Counted from the first letter of the stretch, positions 16,000 through 24,816 are shown. The stretch: DNA of 64,000 bases from RUG14515 sp045117995 (GCA_045117995.1 JBGUOH010000009.1:1-64000); one strand, 5' to 3'. Numbers and translations: made by a program. Notes: a model not told the origin generated them from the sequence alone.

Positions 16000-17157
16000 T
16001 TATTTTTTGCCTTTAAAATGTGGGTTAGTATAGACTATATTTTCATCGTTTAAAGAGTCACGATTTGCTTGCACTTTTGTCACATAATCCTCGACATCTT
16101 TTTCCGCTTCTTCTTCTTCATTTATATCGTTAAACCAAGTGGATTCTTTCGCGTCTATAACGAGTGTTCCAGCGAAATAATCATGGAGTCCTTTGTTGTC
16201 TTTTGAGAAGATCACAAAGAGGTAAGAAAGTAGTAAAACTACAGACACACCAGCGAATGCCCAGATAGAAAAACCGGCAAAAAATACCACTATTATCGTT
16301 AATAACATTGGGAATAAGACACGTGGAAGTAATTGGATTCGTTTGTATTGATAACCAAGTTTATTGACCAAACAAATATGCATAATCTTCTTACCAATGG
16401 TCTCACCGTTTTTAAAGCAAAGAGGGATGATGAGATAGAAAATCATGAATGAAAGAATGATGGTCACCACTAGTGGAAGAGTCACACCATATAGCGCGTG
16501 TTTGTTGTAATCGTTTTGTAGTTTAGATAAGGAAGTGAGATCACTAAGAGCGTAAAAATAGATGTAACGTAAGGATGTGGCTTTTTCGTTATCCTTTGCT
16601 TCCTCATCACTGACATAGAAATATTGTCTTAATTGCTTCTTACCAGCGTCTGTTAAGGCTTTTGTGCCGTTTTCACTAGCGACAGGTAAAGCGAATTCAT
16701 CATATTTAGGTGTGTCGCCATCTTTAGCGTACGTGAACAAAGATTGCCCCACGACTGTCATTAAACTTGGACGGGCATCTAGTTCTTTTTTATCGAATTT
16801 ATTTAAGGCGTCTTGTTGACCATAGATAAATACATTAAACCAATAGACGTCATACTCTTTATTGACCTCTTTAGCGTAGTATTCATGATAGAAGTTATAA
16901 AACTGTGTTTGATAATCTTCATAGCTTTCATATTCATAAGGCACAAGAGTGTCTTTTTCTAGTTTCATGAGGCCAGAGTCCACCATCACTTGATTGTAAT
17001 CATCTTGATAGGCTTTAACCGCTGGTAAAGCGCTAGCGAGATTAGACAAGCCTAAAAAGATACCAGCACCAATAAAGATAACTAAAACTAAGTCGATAAT
17101 CGCTGCGAACGTACGTGAGAAAAGAGATGCATTAACAATACGTTTAACTTTAGCCAT
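16000..17157 (-). CDS. RDD-family membrane protein
   Basis: 385 residues. The first helix begins at FSRTFAAIIDLVLVIFIGAG, with the Arg...Asp signature of RDD proteins. A large loop (~60-220), probably outside the cell, is followed by two to three helices around GETIGKKIMHICLVNK and by the terminal GLHDYFAGTLVID segment with its Asp. The hydrophilic tail is acidic. It overlaps the preceding RDD gene by eight bases, so the pair is co-translated and may form a heteromer. RDD proteins have been linked to ion or compatible-solute transport, but function is unclear for most. Confidence 0.85.
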   Translation of the reverse strand: MAKVKRIVNASLFSRTFAAIIDLVLVIFIGAGIFLGLSNLASALPAVKAYQDDYNQVMVDSGLMKLEKDTLVPYEYESYEDYQTQFYNFYHEYYAKEVNKEYDVYWFNVFIYGQQDALNKFDKKELDARPSLMTVVGQSLFTYAKDGDTPKYDEFALPVASENGTKALTDAGKKQLRQYFYVSDEEAKDNEKATSLRYIYFYALSDLTSLSKLQNDYNKHALYGVTLPLVVTIILSFMIFYLIIPLCFKNGETIGKKIMHICLVNKLGYQYKRIQLLPRVLFPMLLTIIVVFFAGFSIWAFAGVSVVLLLSYLFVIFSKDNKGLHDYFAGTLVIDAKESTWFNDINEEEEAEKDVEDYVTKVQANRDSLNDENIVYTNPHFKGKK

Positions 17158-18280
17158 GTTGTTCTTCTCTTTCTTTCATCACTTCTAAAGCTTGTTCGTA
17201 GTGTTTCTCATCTTCATAAATCACTGTGTTCTTTTCTAACTTAATAACGGCGGTGCCAGCGACTATGTCGCGCAAAGCGCGTCTTTTTGGAGTGAAGACA
17301 TATATACCACTAGAAATAAGTGCGATAAATAATGGGATTAAGAATTGATAATAAAGACTATTTACTAAGCAAATATAGATAACAACACCTAATAAAGGTA
17401 CCGCTCTTAAAAGAGTTCTCCACTTCTTCACTAAATAGCCATTAGAATCAGTCAAACCTAAAGATAATAGACGTTTGCCTAATGTTTGGCCAAATGGTGA
17501 AAGAAGAGGTAAAAGAACATAGAAAATAAAGAATGTTGGTAATGTAGAAACAAGCATTAATACCGTATTGGTGTTATTTATAACAGAAGTCGCATTTTTA
17601 ATAGATTTCTGTTTATAGAAGACTTTGATTGCGTCGTTATAGATATTATTCAACATTTTCGTTAATTTTGTGTCATTTTTAAGCCTTTTTGTGGCCACCC
17701 CGTTAATTTGTACTTCCTCGATAAAATCAGGGCTTACAACGCCAATTTTTGTGTAGTCTTTTTCTTCTCCGTTATTTTGATAAATAAAGTAATCACTATG
17801 ACCGATTTCTCCTGGTTTTGGTAAACCTAAGATTTCTTCGTTGAAATAGGCTACTGTGTAATAGTCTTGAGGAAGATAATAATTATTATCCACTTTGATT
17901 TCTTTATCGTAATCTAAAGAAGCTTCTAGACCATCTTTAATATTAAGTCCGGTTAAATATGAGCAGTAGAAATAAGATACACTATCGATGATGAGAGATT
18001 GGCCATCGTCATTGATAGTTAAAGTTTCCGCATCGTTATAAGCAACATAGCCATTCTTTTCATCCTCTTTAGCGAGTCTTGAATATTTAATGTGGTCACT
18101 AATGAGATTATTCGCGTTACTGAAATCTGTACCTTCTTTGCCCACGAATACGCCCGCGACAGTTAAAATAATTAAGGATAATAAAATATAAAGGGCTAAA
18201 TCTAAAACTGAGGCCCCAATACGAGAAATCATTTTTGGCTGTTGATATTGATCAATTGGTTTAATGTTATTTTCTACCAT
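17150..18280 (-). CDS. RDD-family membrane protein, probably from a leaderless mRNA
   Basis: 376 residues from ATG 18280. Segments ISRIGASVLDLALYILLSLI, GQTLGKRLLSLGLTDSNGY and RALRDIVAGTAVI match the RDD pattern. As in its partner there is a loop of about 180 residues between helices 1 and 2, longer than in short RDD proteins. An ATG at 18298 is in frame but lies upstream of the apparent -10 element, so it cannot be on that transcript. With start 18280 there is no Shine-Dalgarno sequence and the predicted first base of the mRNA is the A of ATG. Confidence 0.85.
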   Translation of the reverse strand: MVENNIKPIDQYQQPKMISRIGASVLDLALYILLSLIILTVAGVFVGKEGTDFSNANNLISDHIKYSRLAKEDEKNGYVAYNDAETLTINDDGQSLIIDSVSYFYCSYLTGLNIKDGLEASLDYDKEIKVDNNYYLPQDYYTVAYFNEEILGLPKPGEIGHSDYFIYQNNGEEKDYTKIGVVSPDFIEEVQINGVATKRLKNDTKLTKMLNNIYNDAIKVFYKQKSIKNATSVINNTNTVLMLVSTLPTFFIFYVLLPLLSPFGQTLGKRLLSLGLTDSNGYLVKKWRTLLRAVPLLGVVIYICLVNSLYYQFLIPLFIALISSGIYVFTPKRRALRDIVAGTAVIKLEKNTVIYEDEKHYEQALEVMKEREEQHG

Positions 18281-18286
18281 GCTATT

Positions 18287-18315
18287 AATATAGCACATTT
18301 ATAAAGAAACAAAAA
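18287..18315 (-). promoter_or_regulatory. Extended -10 promoter placed for a leaderless transcript
   Basis: Minus strand: TGC (18293-18295) followed by -10 TATATT (18287-18292), then exactly six bases to the ATG at 18280. The -35 (TTTTTG, 18310-18315) is poor and overlaps the tuf terminator. The same geometry occurs before the sirtuin gene at 46577. Confidence 0.6.
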
Positions 18316-18342
18316 AACTCATCTTTTGACGGATGAGTTTTT
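18311..18342 (-). terminator. Intrinsic terminator after tuf
   Basis: Minus strand: stem ACTCATC/GATGAGT extended by flanking A-T pairs (18315-18323 with 18332-18340, loop of eight) followed by seven Ts. Confidence 0.85.
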
Positions 18343-18362
18343 GATTGTTTAGTTTAGTGAAA

Positions 18363-19547
18363 TTACTTGAGAATTTCAGCAACTGTACCAGCACCAACGG
18401 TTCTGCCACCTTCACGGATGGAGAATTTGGTACCTTTTTCCATGGCGATTGGGTGAATGAGTTCGACTGTTAATTCGACGTTATCACCAGGCATAACCAT
18501 GTCGACACCAGCAGGAAGTGTGATAACACCTGTGACGTCGGTTGTACGGAAGTAGAATTGTGGACGGTAGTTGCTTAAGAAAGCTGTGTGACGGCCACCT
18601 TCTTCTTTTGTTAAAACGTAGACTTGACCTTTGAACTTACTGTGTGGAGTAACTGTTCCTGGTTTTGCTAAGACTTGGCCACGTTCGACTTGGTCACGGT
18701 TGATACCTCTTAATAAGACACCAACGTTGTCACCGGCTTCGGCGTAGTCAAGAATCTTACGGAAGGATTCAAGACCTGTAATAACAGAGTTTTGTGTTGG
18801 TTTGATACCGACGATTTCGACGGCATCACCTAATTTAGCTTGGCCTCTTTCGACACGGCCTGTAACGACGGTACCACGACCGGAGATGGTCATGACGTCT
18901 TCGATAGCTAATAAGAATGGTTTGTCGTTTTCACGAGCTGGAGCTGGGATGTAGGAATCGCAAGCATCCATTAATTCTTCGATAGCTTTTTCAGCGGCTG
19001 GGTCACCATCAAGGGCGGCTCTTGCGGAACCACGGATGACTGGGACTTCGTCACCTGGGAAGCCGTAGGAACTTAATAATTCACGGACGTCCATTTCGAC
19101 TAAGTCTAATAATTCTGGATCATCGACTAAGTCTGTTTTATTGATGAACACAACGATATATGGGACACCGACTTGGCGGGCTAATAAGATGTGTTCACGA
19201 GTTTGTGGCATAACACCATCAGTACCTGCGACAACGAGGATAGCACCATCCATTTGAGCAGCACCAGTAATCATGTTCTTGACGTAGTCAGCGTGTCCTG
19301 GGCAGTCAACGTGGGCGTAGTGTCTTGTTGCTGTTTGATATTCGATGTGAGCTGTGTTAATTGTAATACCACGGGCTTTTTCTTCAGGAGCGGAGTCGAT
19401 TTGGTTGTAATCAGTTTTGACTGCGCCACCTTTCTTTGCTAAGACAGATGTAATAGCGGCTGTTAATGTTGTTTTACCGTGGTCAACGTGACCGATGGTA
19501 CCGATATTGACGTGTTGTTTACTTCTGTCAAAATGTTGTTTTGCCAT
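18363..19547 (-). CDS. tuf: Elongation factor Tu
   Basis: 394 residues, full normal length. GTPase motifs GHVDHGKT (19-26), DCPGH, NKTD and the switch I segment RGITINTAHIEY are intact. Delivers aminoacyl-tRNA to the ribosomal A site. Although next to fusA in the str cluster, it has its own promoter and an AAAGGAG site, and is followed by a terminator. Confidence 0.99.
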   Translation of the reverse strand: MAKQHFDRSKQHVNIGTIGHVDHGKTTLTAAITSVLAKKGGAVKTDYNQIDSAPEEKARGITINTAHIEYQTATRHYAHVDCPGHADYVKNMITGAAQMDGAILVVAGTDGVMPQTREHILLARQVGVPYIVVFINKTDLVDDPELLDLVEMDVRELLSSYGFPGDEVPVIRGSARAALDGDPAAEKAIEELMDACDSYIPAPARENDKPFLLAIEDVMTISGRGTVVTGRVERGQAKLGDAVEIVGIKPTQNSVITGLESFRKILDYAEAGDNVGVLLRGINRDQVERGQVLAKPGTVTPHSKFKGQVYVLTKEEGGRHTAFLSNYRPQFYFRTTDVTGVITLPAGVDMVMPGDNVELTVELIHPIAMEKGTKFSIREGGRTVGAGTVAEILK

Positions 19548-19597
19548 AAAATTGAAATCTCCTTTCTTTCGTTAATAACAAGTTTTGCAACGAAATC

Positions 19598-19626
19598 ATA
19601 ATATAGCATTTATTTTTTTCGTGCAA
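19598..19626 (-). promoter_or_regulatory. tuf promoter
   Basis: Minus strand: -35 TTGCAC (19621-19626), 17-bp spacer, -10 TATTAT (19598-19603); an overlapping TGCTATATT could act as an extended -10. A small dyad AATATC-N5-GATATT (19625-19641) overlaps the -35 edge. About 50 bases of leader precede the start. Confidence 0.7.
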
Positions 19627-19654
19627 TATCAATTAGATATTACACATTTGTTTT

Positions 19655-21730
19655 TTAGCGGGCGACTCCCGCTTTCTTTAAGATTTCTTCTTGAACGTAT
19701 CTTGGTGTTTCACCGTAGTGATCGAATTGCATGACGTAGTTGCCTCTACCTTGAGTCATACTACGTAAGTCGGTGACGTAACCAAACATTTCGCTCAATG
19801 GAACTTCCGCCTCGATAATCTTGGCATTGGCTCTTTGGCTTTCACCAGTCATTTGACCTCTTCTTCTAGAGATATCGCCGATAACGTCACCATAGTATTG
19901 TTCTGGGACAGTAACTTCAATCTTCATGATTGGTTCGAGGATAACTGGTTGACATTTCTTAGCTGCTTCTTTAAGAGCCATAGATGCAGCAATCTTGTAA
20001 GCGGCTTCACTAGAGTCGACATCGTGGTAACTACCATCATAGAGAGTAGCTTTGATATCAATTACTGGGAAACCAGCGATCATGCCCCTATTGAGAGCAT
20101 CTCTTAAGCCGTCTTCAGTTGGCTTAATGTATTCTCTAGGAACAGTACCACCAACGATGGCATCGACGAATTCAAAGCCTTTGCCTTCGTTTGGTTCGAA
20201 GCGGATCCAGACGTGACCATATTGACCACGACCACCACTTTGACGGATGTATTTACCTTCGCATTCACCTTCGCTTCTAATTGTTTCGCGGTATTCAACT
20301 TGTGGAGCACCAACGTTAACTTGAACGCCGAATTCTCTCTTCATTCTGTCGACGATAATGTCTAAGTGTAATTCACCAACACCAGCGATTAAGGTTTGAC
20401 CTGTTTCTGGGTTTGTTCTCACACGGAATGTTGGATCTTCTTCAGCGAGCTTTTGAAGAGCGATGTTCATCTTTTCTTGGTCAGCTTTGGTCTTTGGTTC
20501 GACAGCTTCTTCGATAACTGGAGCTGGGAATTCCATCTTCTCTAAGACGACGGTTTTACCGACTTCGCAGAGTGTATCACCAGTAATGGTTTGTTTGAGA
20601 CCAACGACCGCACCAATGTCACCAGCGTGAAGTGCATCGACTTCTTGACGGTGATTGGAGTGCATAAGGACGACACGTCCGATTCTTTCTTTCACACCTT
20701 TGGTAGAGTTATAAACGTAACTACCGGATTGTAATGTACCACTGTAGACACGGACATAGGCTAAACGGCCAATGAATGGGTCGGTAGCAATCTTGAAGGC
20801 TAAGCAAGCAAGAGGAGCATTGTCATCTGGTTCGCATGTGACTTCATTGCCACGATCATCTGTACCTTTAGCGTGAGCGATATCTAATGGGGATGGTAAG
20901 TAGTCAATAACACCATCTAATAAAGGTTGAACGTTTTTATTCTTGTAGGCAGAACCGCAGAAGACTGGGTGGAATTCACCAGTTAAAACTGCTTTACGAA
21001 TAACAGCTTTTGTTGTTTCTTCGTCTGGTTCTTGACCTTCTAAGACCATCATTAAGATGTCTTCATCGAAGTTTGATAAAGCTTCGAATAATTTTTGTCT
21101 AAGTTCGACAAGTTTGTCTTTGTATTCTTCTGGAACTGGAACTTCGTGTGGTTCTTCGTTCACATCAGAGGCGTAGACATATGCTTTTTGTGTAATGACA
21201 TCGATCCAACCTTTTAAGGATGATTCAATGCCGATTGGGTATTGGACAGCTTCCGCATTAGCGCCTAAACGTTCTCTTAAGGAACGAACAGACATTTCGT
21301 AGTCCGCACCGATAGCGTCAAGTTTGTTAACGAAGACGATACGTGGGACACCATATTTGGAACCTTGTCTCCAAACTGTTTCAGTTTGTGGTTCGACACC
21401 GTTCTTACCATCTAAGACTGTGATAGCACCGTCTAAGACACGTAAGGATCTTTCAACTTCGACTGTGAAGTCGACGTGTCCAGGAGTGTCGATGATGTTA
21501 ATACGATTACCTTTCCATGTTGCGGTTGTCGCAGCACTGGTAATTGTAATACCTCTTTCTTGTTCTTGTTCCATCCAGTCCATTGTCGCGGAACCTTCGT
21601 GGGTTTCGCCAATTTTGTGGATTTTACCAGTGAAGTAGAGAATACGTTCGGTTGTTGTGGTTTTACCAGCATCGATGTGAGCCATGATACCGATATTGCG
21701 TGTATGTGCTAGATCATATTCGCGTGCCAT
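19655..21730 (-). CDS. fusA: Elongation factor G
   Basis: 691 residues, normal length. AHIDAGKTTTTERILYFTG (P loop), DTPGHVDF and NKLD motifs are intact, followed by domains II-V ending in the LRSMTQGRG segment typical of domain V. Translocase of translation. Twenty bases after rpsG in the str operon. Confidence 0.99.
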   Translation of the reverse strand: MAREYDLAHTRNIGIMAHIDAGKTTTTERILYFTGKIHKIGETHEGSATMDWMEQEQERGITITSAATTATWKGNRINIIDTPGHVDFTVEVERSLRVLDGAITVLDGKNGVEPQTETVWRQGSKYGVPRIVFVNKLDAIGADYEMSVRSLRERLGANAEAVQYPIGIESSLKGWIDVITQKAYVYASDVNEEPHEVPVPEEYKDKLVELRQKLFEALSNFDEDILMMVLEGQEPDEETTKAVIRKAVLTGEFHPVFCGSAYKNKNVQPLLDGVIDYLPSPLDIAHAKGTDDRGNEVTCEPDDNAPLACLAFKIATDPFIGRLAYVRVYSGTLQSGSYVYNSTKGVKERIGRVVLMHSNHRQEVDALHAGDIGAVVGLKQTITGDTLCEVGKTVVLEKMEFPAPVIEEAVEPKTKADQEKMNIALQKLAEEDPTFRVRTNPETGQTLIAGVGELHLDIIVDRMKREFGVQVNVGAPQVEYRETIRSEGECEGKYIRQSGGRGQYGHVWIRFEPNEGKGFEFVDAIVGGTVPREYIKPTEDGLRDALNRGMIAGFPVIDIKATLYDGSYHDVDSSEAAYKIAASMALKEAAKKCQPVILEPIMKIEVTVPEQYYGDVIGDISRRRGQMTGESQRANAKIIEAEVPLSEMFGYVTDLRSMTQGRGNYVMQFDHYGETPRYVQEEILKKAGVAR

Positions 21731-21750
21731 ATTCTATTACTCCTAACTGA

Positions 21751-22218
21751 TTACCAACGATAATGTGAGTAAGCTTTGTTAGCTTCTGCCATTTTGTGGG
21801 TGTCTTCTCTTTTCTTAACTGATGCACCAGTGCCGTTAGCGGCATCGATGATTTCATTAGCTAAGCGGTCTTGCATGGTTTTTTCATTTCTTAAACGTGA
21901 ATAGCTGACTAACCATCTTAAACCTAATGTAACTTTTCTTTCTGGGGAGACTTCGGTTGGAACTGGGAAGTTCGCACCACCGACTCTTCTCATCTTAAGT
22001 TCGACTTCTGGCATAATGTTGTTAATGGCTGTCGCGAAGACGTCCATTGCTGGTTTGCCAGTTTTTTCTTCGATTTTCTTAAAGGCACTGTAGAGAATGT
22101 TTTGAGCGGTGCCTTTCTTACCATCGAGCATTAATTTGTTGATTAAACGTGTGACTAACTTTGAGTTGTAAATTGGATCTGGTAAGACATCACGTTTGAC
22201 GGCATTTCCTTTACGCAT
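21751..22218 (-). CDS. rpsG: Small ribosomal subunit protein S7
   Basis: 155 residues. Begins MRKGNAVKRDVLPDP and contains NIMPEVELKMRRVGGANFPVP-type core and the C-terminal HKMAEANKAYSHYRW tail. Primary binder of the 3' domain of 16S rRNA. Fourteen bases after rpsL. In many bacteria S7 represses the str operon; no obvious S7 site was identified in the short rpsL-rpsG gap. Confidence 0.99.
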   Translation of the reverse strand: MRKGNAVKRDVLPDPIYNSKLVTRLINKLMLDGKKGTAQNILYSAFKKIEEKTGKPAMDVFATAINNIMPEVELKMRRVGGANFPVPTEVSPERKVTLGLRWLVSYSRLRNEKTMQDRLANEIIDAANGTGASVKKREDTHKMAEANKAYSHYRW

Positions 22219-22232
22219 AATTTTCTTACCTC

Positions 22233-22652
22233 CTATTCTTCACTCTTTGGTTTCTTTGTACCGTATAAGCTACGACCTTGACGACGAGCTTCGATACCGG
22301 CACAGTCTAATGTGCCTCTGACGATGTGATAACGCACACCTGGTAAATCTTTAACACGGCCACCTCTGATAATGACGGTGCTGTGTTCTTGTAAGTTATG
22401 ACCTTCACCACCGATATAAGCAGTGACTTCGTAACCATTACTTAATCTAACACGAGCGTATTTTCTTAAAGCTGAGTTAGGTTTCTTTGGTGTCATTGTA
22501 CCAACACGGGTGCAAACGCCACGTTTTTGCGCTGCAGGTTGGGCTGTCTCTTTTTTCTTTAAAGAGTTCCATCTTTGACCAAGAGCAGGGGCTTTAGACT
22601 TGAATGTCTTATTTTGTCTGCCTTGACGCACTAATTGGTTAATTGTTGGCAT
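22233..22652 (-). CDS. rpsL: Small ribosomal subunit protein S12
   Basis: 139 residues from ATG 22652 (MPTINQLVRQGR, good AAAGGAG site); an upstream in-frame ATG at 22667 is in the leader. It is the long Firmicutes form, with about 13 extra residues before QKRGVCTRV compared with the E. coli protein. The decoding-site segments TPKKPNSALRK and GRVKDLPG have the streptomycin-sensitive lysines. IGGEGHNLQEHS follows the proteobacterial rather than the Bacillus sequence. Confidence 0.98.
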   Translation of the reverse strand: MPTINQLVRQGRQNKTFKSKAPALGQRWNSLKKKETAQPAAQKRGVCTRVGTMTPKKPNSALRKYARVRLSNGYEVTAYIGGEGHNLQEHSTVIIRGGRVKDLPGVRYHIVRGTLDCAGIEARRQGRSLYGTKKPKSEE

Positions 22653-22686
22653 AATTGCTCCTTTCAATAAACTGTTTCATATTTGT

Positions 22687-22771
22687 GCACACCACAGGAC
22701 CTGGTGTATCAGCATCATCCCTTTAAAAAATGACCTGACATGGTCGGCATGTGATTTGCACACGCTCATAT
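22687..22771 (-). promoter_or_regulatory. Structured leader of the str operon
   Basis: Between promoter and rpsL the minus strand holds two hairpin candidates: ACATG-CCGAC-CATGT followed by six Ts (a possible weak attenuator) and ACACCA-N7-TGGTGT. The second contains TGATACACCAGG, which also occurs at 22829-22840 upstream of the promoter. No known riboswitch or protein-leader family was recognised. Confidence 0.4.
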
Positions 22772-22800
22772 ATAATATATAAGGATAAAATTATGCGCAA
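22772..22800 (-). promoter_or_regulatory. str operon promoter
   Basis: Minus strand: -35 TTGCGC (22795-22800), 17-bp spacer, -10 TATTAT (22772-22777), about 120 bases before the rpsL start. Confidence 0.7.
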
Positions 22801-22855
22801 TAAAAATATTAATATATTACACACTAGTCCTGGTGTATCAACTATTTAAAACATA

Positions 22856-22884
22856 ATAAAAACCACCGGTTTAATCCGATGGTT
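22856..22884 (-). terminator. Intrinsic terminator after the 237-aa lipoprotein gene
   Basis: Minus strand: 9-bp stem AACCATCGG/CCGGTGGTT (22861-22869 with 22876-22884) then a T-rich run. Confidence 0.8.
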
Positions 22885-22908
22885 TGTTTGAAACTTAATA
22901 ATTAATTA

Positions 22909-23622
22909 TTAGATTTCGTTGAAGATGACGAATGAGGCTGTATCAAATTTGATACGGTAGTCAGAGCAGGAGAGGGAAATAACGTCTTCTTGTTCTGGGC
23001 CTCTTAAAGCCATTGTTGGAGCGGCAACGAATGCTGTGTAGTCGCTGGAGTTGATTGGTTCTCTGTCGCCTTCGACTTCAACGTCTTCACCGTTTAATTT
23101 AACAGCGAATGCTCTGTCAGCGAGAGTTTTGCCTTCACCAGAGGAAGAACCTTTACCACTGACGACCATTTGGTAGTTACCAGCTTTTGGAGCTTTAACT
23201 TTGAAAGAAATGAAAGCGTTGTGGTCATTCTTTGGTTCAATACCACCATCGTTAGCTAAAACAGCAGTAGCTGTAGCGCCATCGAATGTAGCGACTTCCC
23301 AGTTAGCCATAGCGATTTTAACGCCAACTTTGTTAGCGGTAGCATCGGTTAATGGGATGTAGTCTTTACCGGAGGAGTTTTGAGCAGCTGTACCATCTGT
23401 ATAGTTACGAACTAATGGTGTTAATAATGGATTTTCTGCTGGAGCTGAAGATGTTGTTTCTGCTGGTTTGCTAGATGTTGTTGAAGCTGGTTTGTTGGTG
23501 CTTTGTTGGGAAGAAGCTGGCTTATTTGTGGAAGCTGGAGCTGATGTTTTATCATTGTTACAGCCAACGACTGTTAACGCTAATAAAAGAGCGCAAGCAC
23601 CGAAAACTTTTCTCATTTTCAT
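22909..23622 (-). CDS. Small lipoprotein with a carbohydrate-binding-like module
   Basis: 237 residues, lipobox VVGC (Cys21), then a linker with repeated NKPAS/KPA units to ~65. The rest (~75-237) is one jelly-roll-like domain with AISF-type strands, FAVKLNGEDVEV and a late SDYRIKFDTASFVIF. This KxNG...YR pattern recurs in other lipoproteins of this window. ATG 23622 is 13 bases from an AAAGGA site, longer than usual. Monocistronic with own promoter and terminator. Probably binds a surface or environmental glycan; ligand unknown. Confidence 0.8.
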   Translation of the reverse strand: MKMRKVFGACALLLALTVVGCNNDKTSAPASTNKPASSQQSTNKPASTTSSKPAETTSSAPAENPLLTPLVRNYTDGTAAQNSSGKDYIPLTDATANKVGVKIAMANWEVATFDGATATAVLANDGGIEPKNDHNAFISFKVKAPKAGNYQMVVSGKGSSSGEGKTLADRAFAVKLNGEDVEVEGDREPINSSDYTAFVAAPTMALRGPEQEDVISLSCSDYRIKFDTASFVIFNEI

Positions 23623-23646
23623 AAAAATTATGTTTTCCTTTCTCGC

Positions 23647-23670
23647 GAAGAGTACGGTAAGTATCTCTTC
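23647..23670 (-). other. Hairpin in the 5' leader of the 237-aa lipoprotein mRNA
   Basis: GAAGAGTAC pairs with GTA-T-CTCTTC around a GGTAA loop (plus-strand letters), giving nine pairs with one bulge between promoter and ribosome site. It may protect the transcript 5' end. Confidence 0.45.
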
Positions 23671-23687
23671 TTTATCAATTGTTTATA

Positions 23688-23716
23688 ATTTTAGTTATTA
23701 TCTAATAATAATTCAA
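23688..23716 (-). promoter_or_regulatory. Promoter of the 237-aa lipoprotein gene
   Basis: Minus strand: -35 TTGAAT (23711-23716), 17-bp spacer, -10 TAAAAT (23688-23693). Confidence 0.65.
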
Positions 23717-23758
23717 TACCTAATAAGAAAATGCCTGTCTGTACCTATCTTTTTAAAT

Positions 23759-23793
23759 ATAAAAAGCCCCACATCTATAAGACATGAGGCTTT
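23759..23793 (-). terminator. Intrinsic terminator after the 297-aa lipoprotein gene
   Basis: Minus strand: 13-pair stem (23763-23775 with 23781-23793, several G-T pairs) ending in a run of five Ts. Confidence 0.8.
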
Positions 23794-23811
23794 TGTTTTA
23801 ATAATTAATTA

Positions 23812-24705
23812 TTAAGCGTTTTGTGGTAAACCTGTGACTTGGAAGTCATATAAATAGGCTCTATAACCACCTAAGCAAAGAATTTCAACAGTGTTATCGC
23901 CAGCAACAACTGGGAATTCGACTGGCCAGTCATACCATTGTGGTTTGCCGGCTTCACCAGTGATATCGTTACCATATTTCTTGTCTTCGCCGATTTCAAC
24001 GACTTGACCGTTGACCTTTAATTGATAACGTTTTGTAGCGAGTTCTTTTGTGCCATCTGGTTTTTCAATCCAACCTTTTTGTTGATCACCACTCATGGCA
24101 TCGAATAATGGAGCTGGAGCACCATTACCATATTTTAAGACAGCATTGAAAGCAAAACCTGCTTTTTGAACAGCGGCGCCTGATTTGAACTTATATGTTA
24201 ATGAGGAACCAACTGTTTCTCCTGGAGTTTCAGAACTACCACTATTGTCGTATTGAGCGGTTTTTAAACGGACAGAATTTGGATTGTCTGCTGTTGCACC
24301 GTTTTCTTCAATGTTAACGGAAGCTGTGTAATCTAAAGCTGTCCAGCGGATGGCGTAGTGATCGCCATGTTTGCACTTGTATTGAGCGGTTTTGGAATAG
24401 CCAGTTTCTTCGGCATAATCTTTGACCTTTTCCCATTCGTGTTCTAAGGCTGGGATTGGTGTGGTCTTGGTTTCACCACATTCACACTTTTCAACTTTTG
24501 TGCCTTCGGATTCACATGTGGCTGGTTTACCAGCGGCTGTATCTTCCACCCACTTATGGGAATGGACAGATGATGTGGATGCTGGAGCGCCTGATTTGCT
24601 GCCCGCACCACTTGTACTTTGAGCGGCATTACCACCATTACATGCGGTAAGAGCTAACGCGGCGAACAAAGTAACAACTTTTAAAACTTTTTTCATTTTT
24701 TTCAC
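23812..24705 (-). CDS. Lipoprotein with a Cys/His knot and a carbohydrate-binding-like module
   Basis: 297 residues, lipobox LTAC (Cys22), Ser/Gly/Ala linker to ~47. Residues ~48-115 carry HSHKW, ATCESEG, KCECGETKT, LEHEWEK and YKCKHGDH: the H-x-W / C...C-x-CG pattern of small ribbon modules seen in Firmicutes surface proteins. Residues ~120-297 form a jelly-roll-like domain containing YQLKVNGQVVEI and GYRAYLYDFQV. No catalytic motif. A perfect palindrome overlaps its promoter region (24765-24786). Probably a surface glycan-binding protein. Confidence 0.8.
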   Translation of the reverse strand: MKKMKKVLKVVTLFAALALTACNGGNAAQSTSGAGSKSGAPASTSSVHSHKWVEDTAAGKPATCESEGTKVEKCECGETKTTPIPALEHEWEKVKDYAEETGYSKTAQYKCKHGDHYAIRWTALDYTASVNIEENGATADNPNSVRLKTAQYDNSGSSETPGETVGSSLTYKFKSGAAVQKAGFAFNAVLKYGNGAPAPLFDAMSGDQQKGWIEKPDGTKELATKRYQLKVNGQVVEIGEDKKYGNDITGEAGKPQWYDWPVEFPVVAGDNTVEILCLGGYRAYLYDFQVTGLPQNA

Positions 24706-24764
24706 CCTAAAATTATTTGGTTCTTTTTCCCTTTCTTGTAAAAGCTTATTTTAATTTAACATAC

Positions 24765-24786
24765 TAGTGTTAATTTGTTAACACTA
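24765..24786 (-). promoter_or_regulatory. Perfect 9+9 palindrome upstream of the 297-aa lipoprotein gene
   Basis: TAGTGTTAA-N4-TTAACACTA, all nine pairs matching, directly after the acpP terminator. It covers a TTAACA that could be the -35 for a TAAATT -10 17 bases on. Too short of Ts to be a terminator; looks like a repressor operator. Confidence 0.55.
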
Positions 24787-24787
24787 T

Positions 24788-24809
24788 TAAAAAAGCCGCT
24801 TGCACGGCT
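24788..24809 (-). terminator. Intrinsic terminator after acpP
   Basis: Minus strand: AGCCG-N6-CGGCT stem followed by six Ts. Confidence 0.75.
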
Positions 24810-24816
24810 ATTTTAA

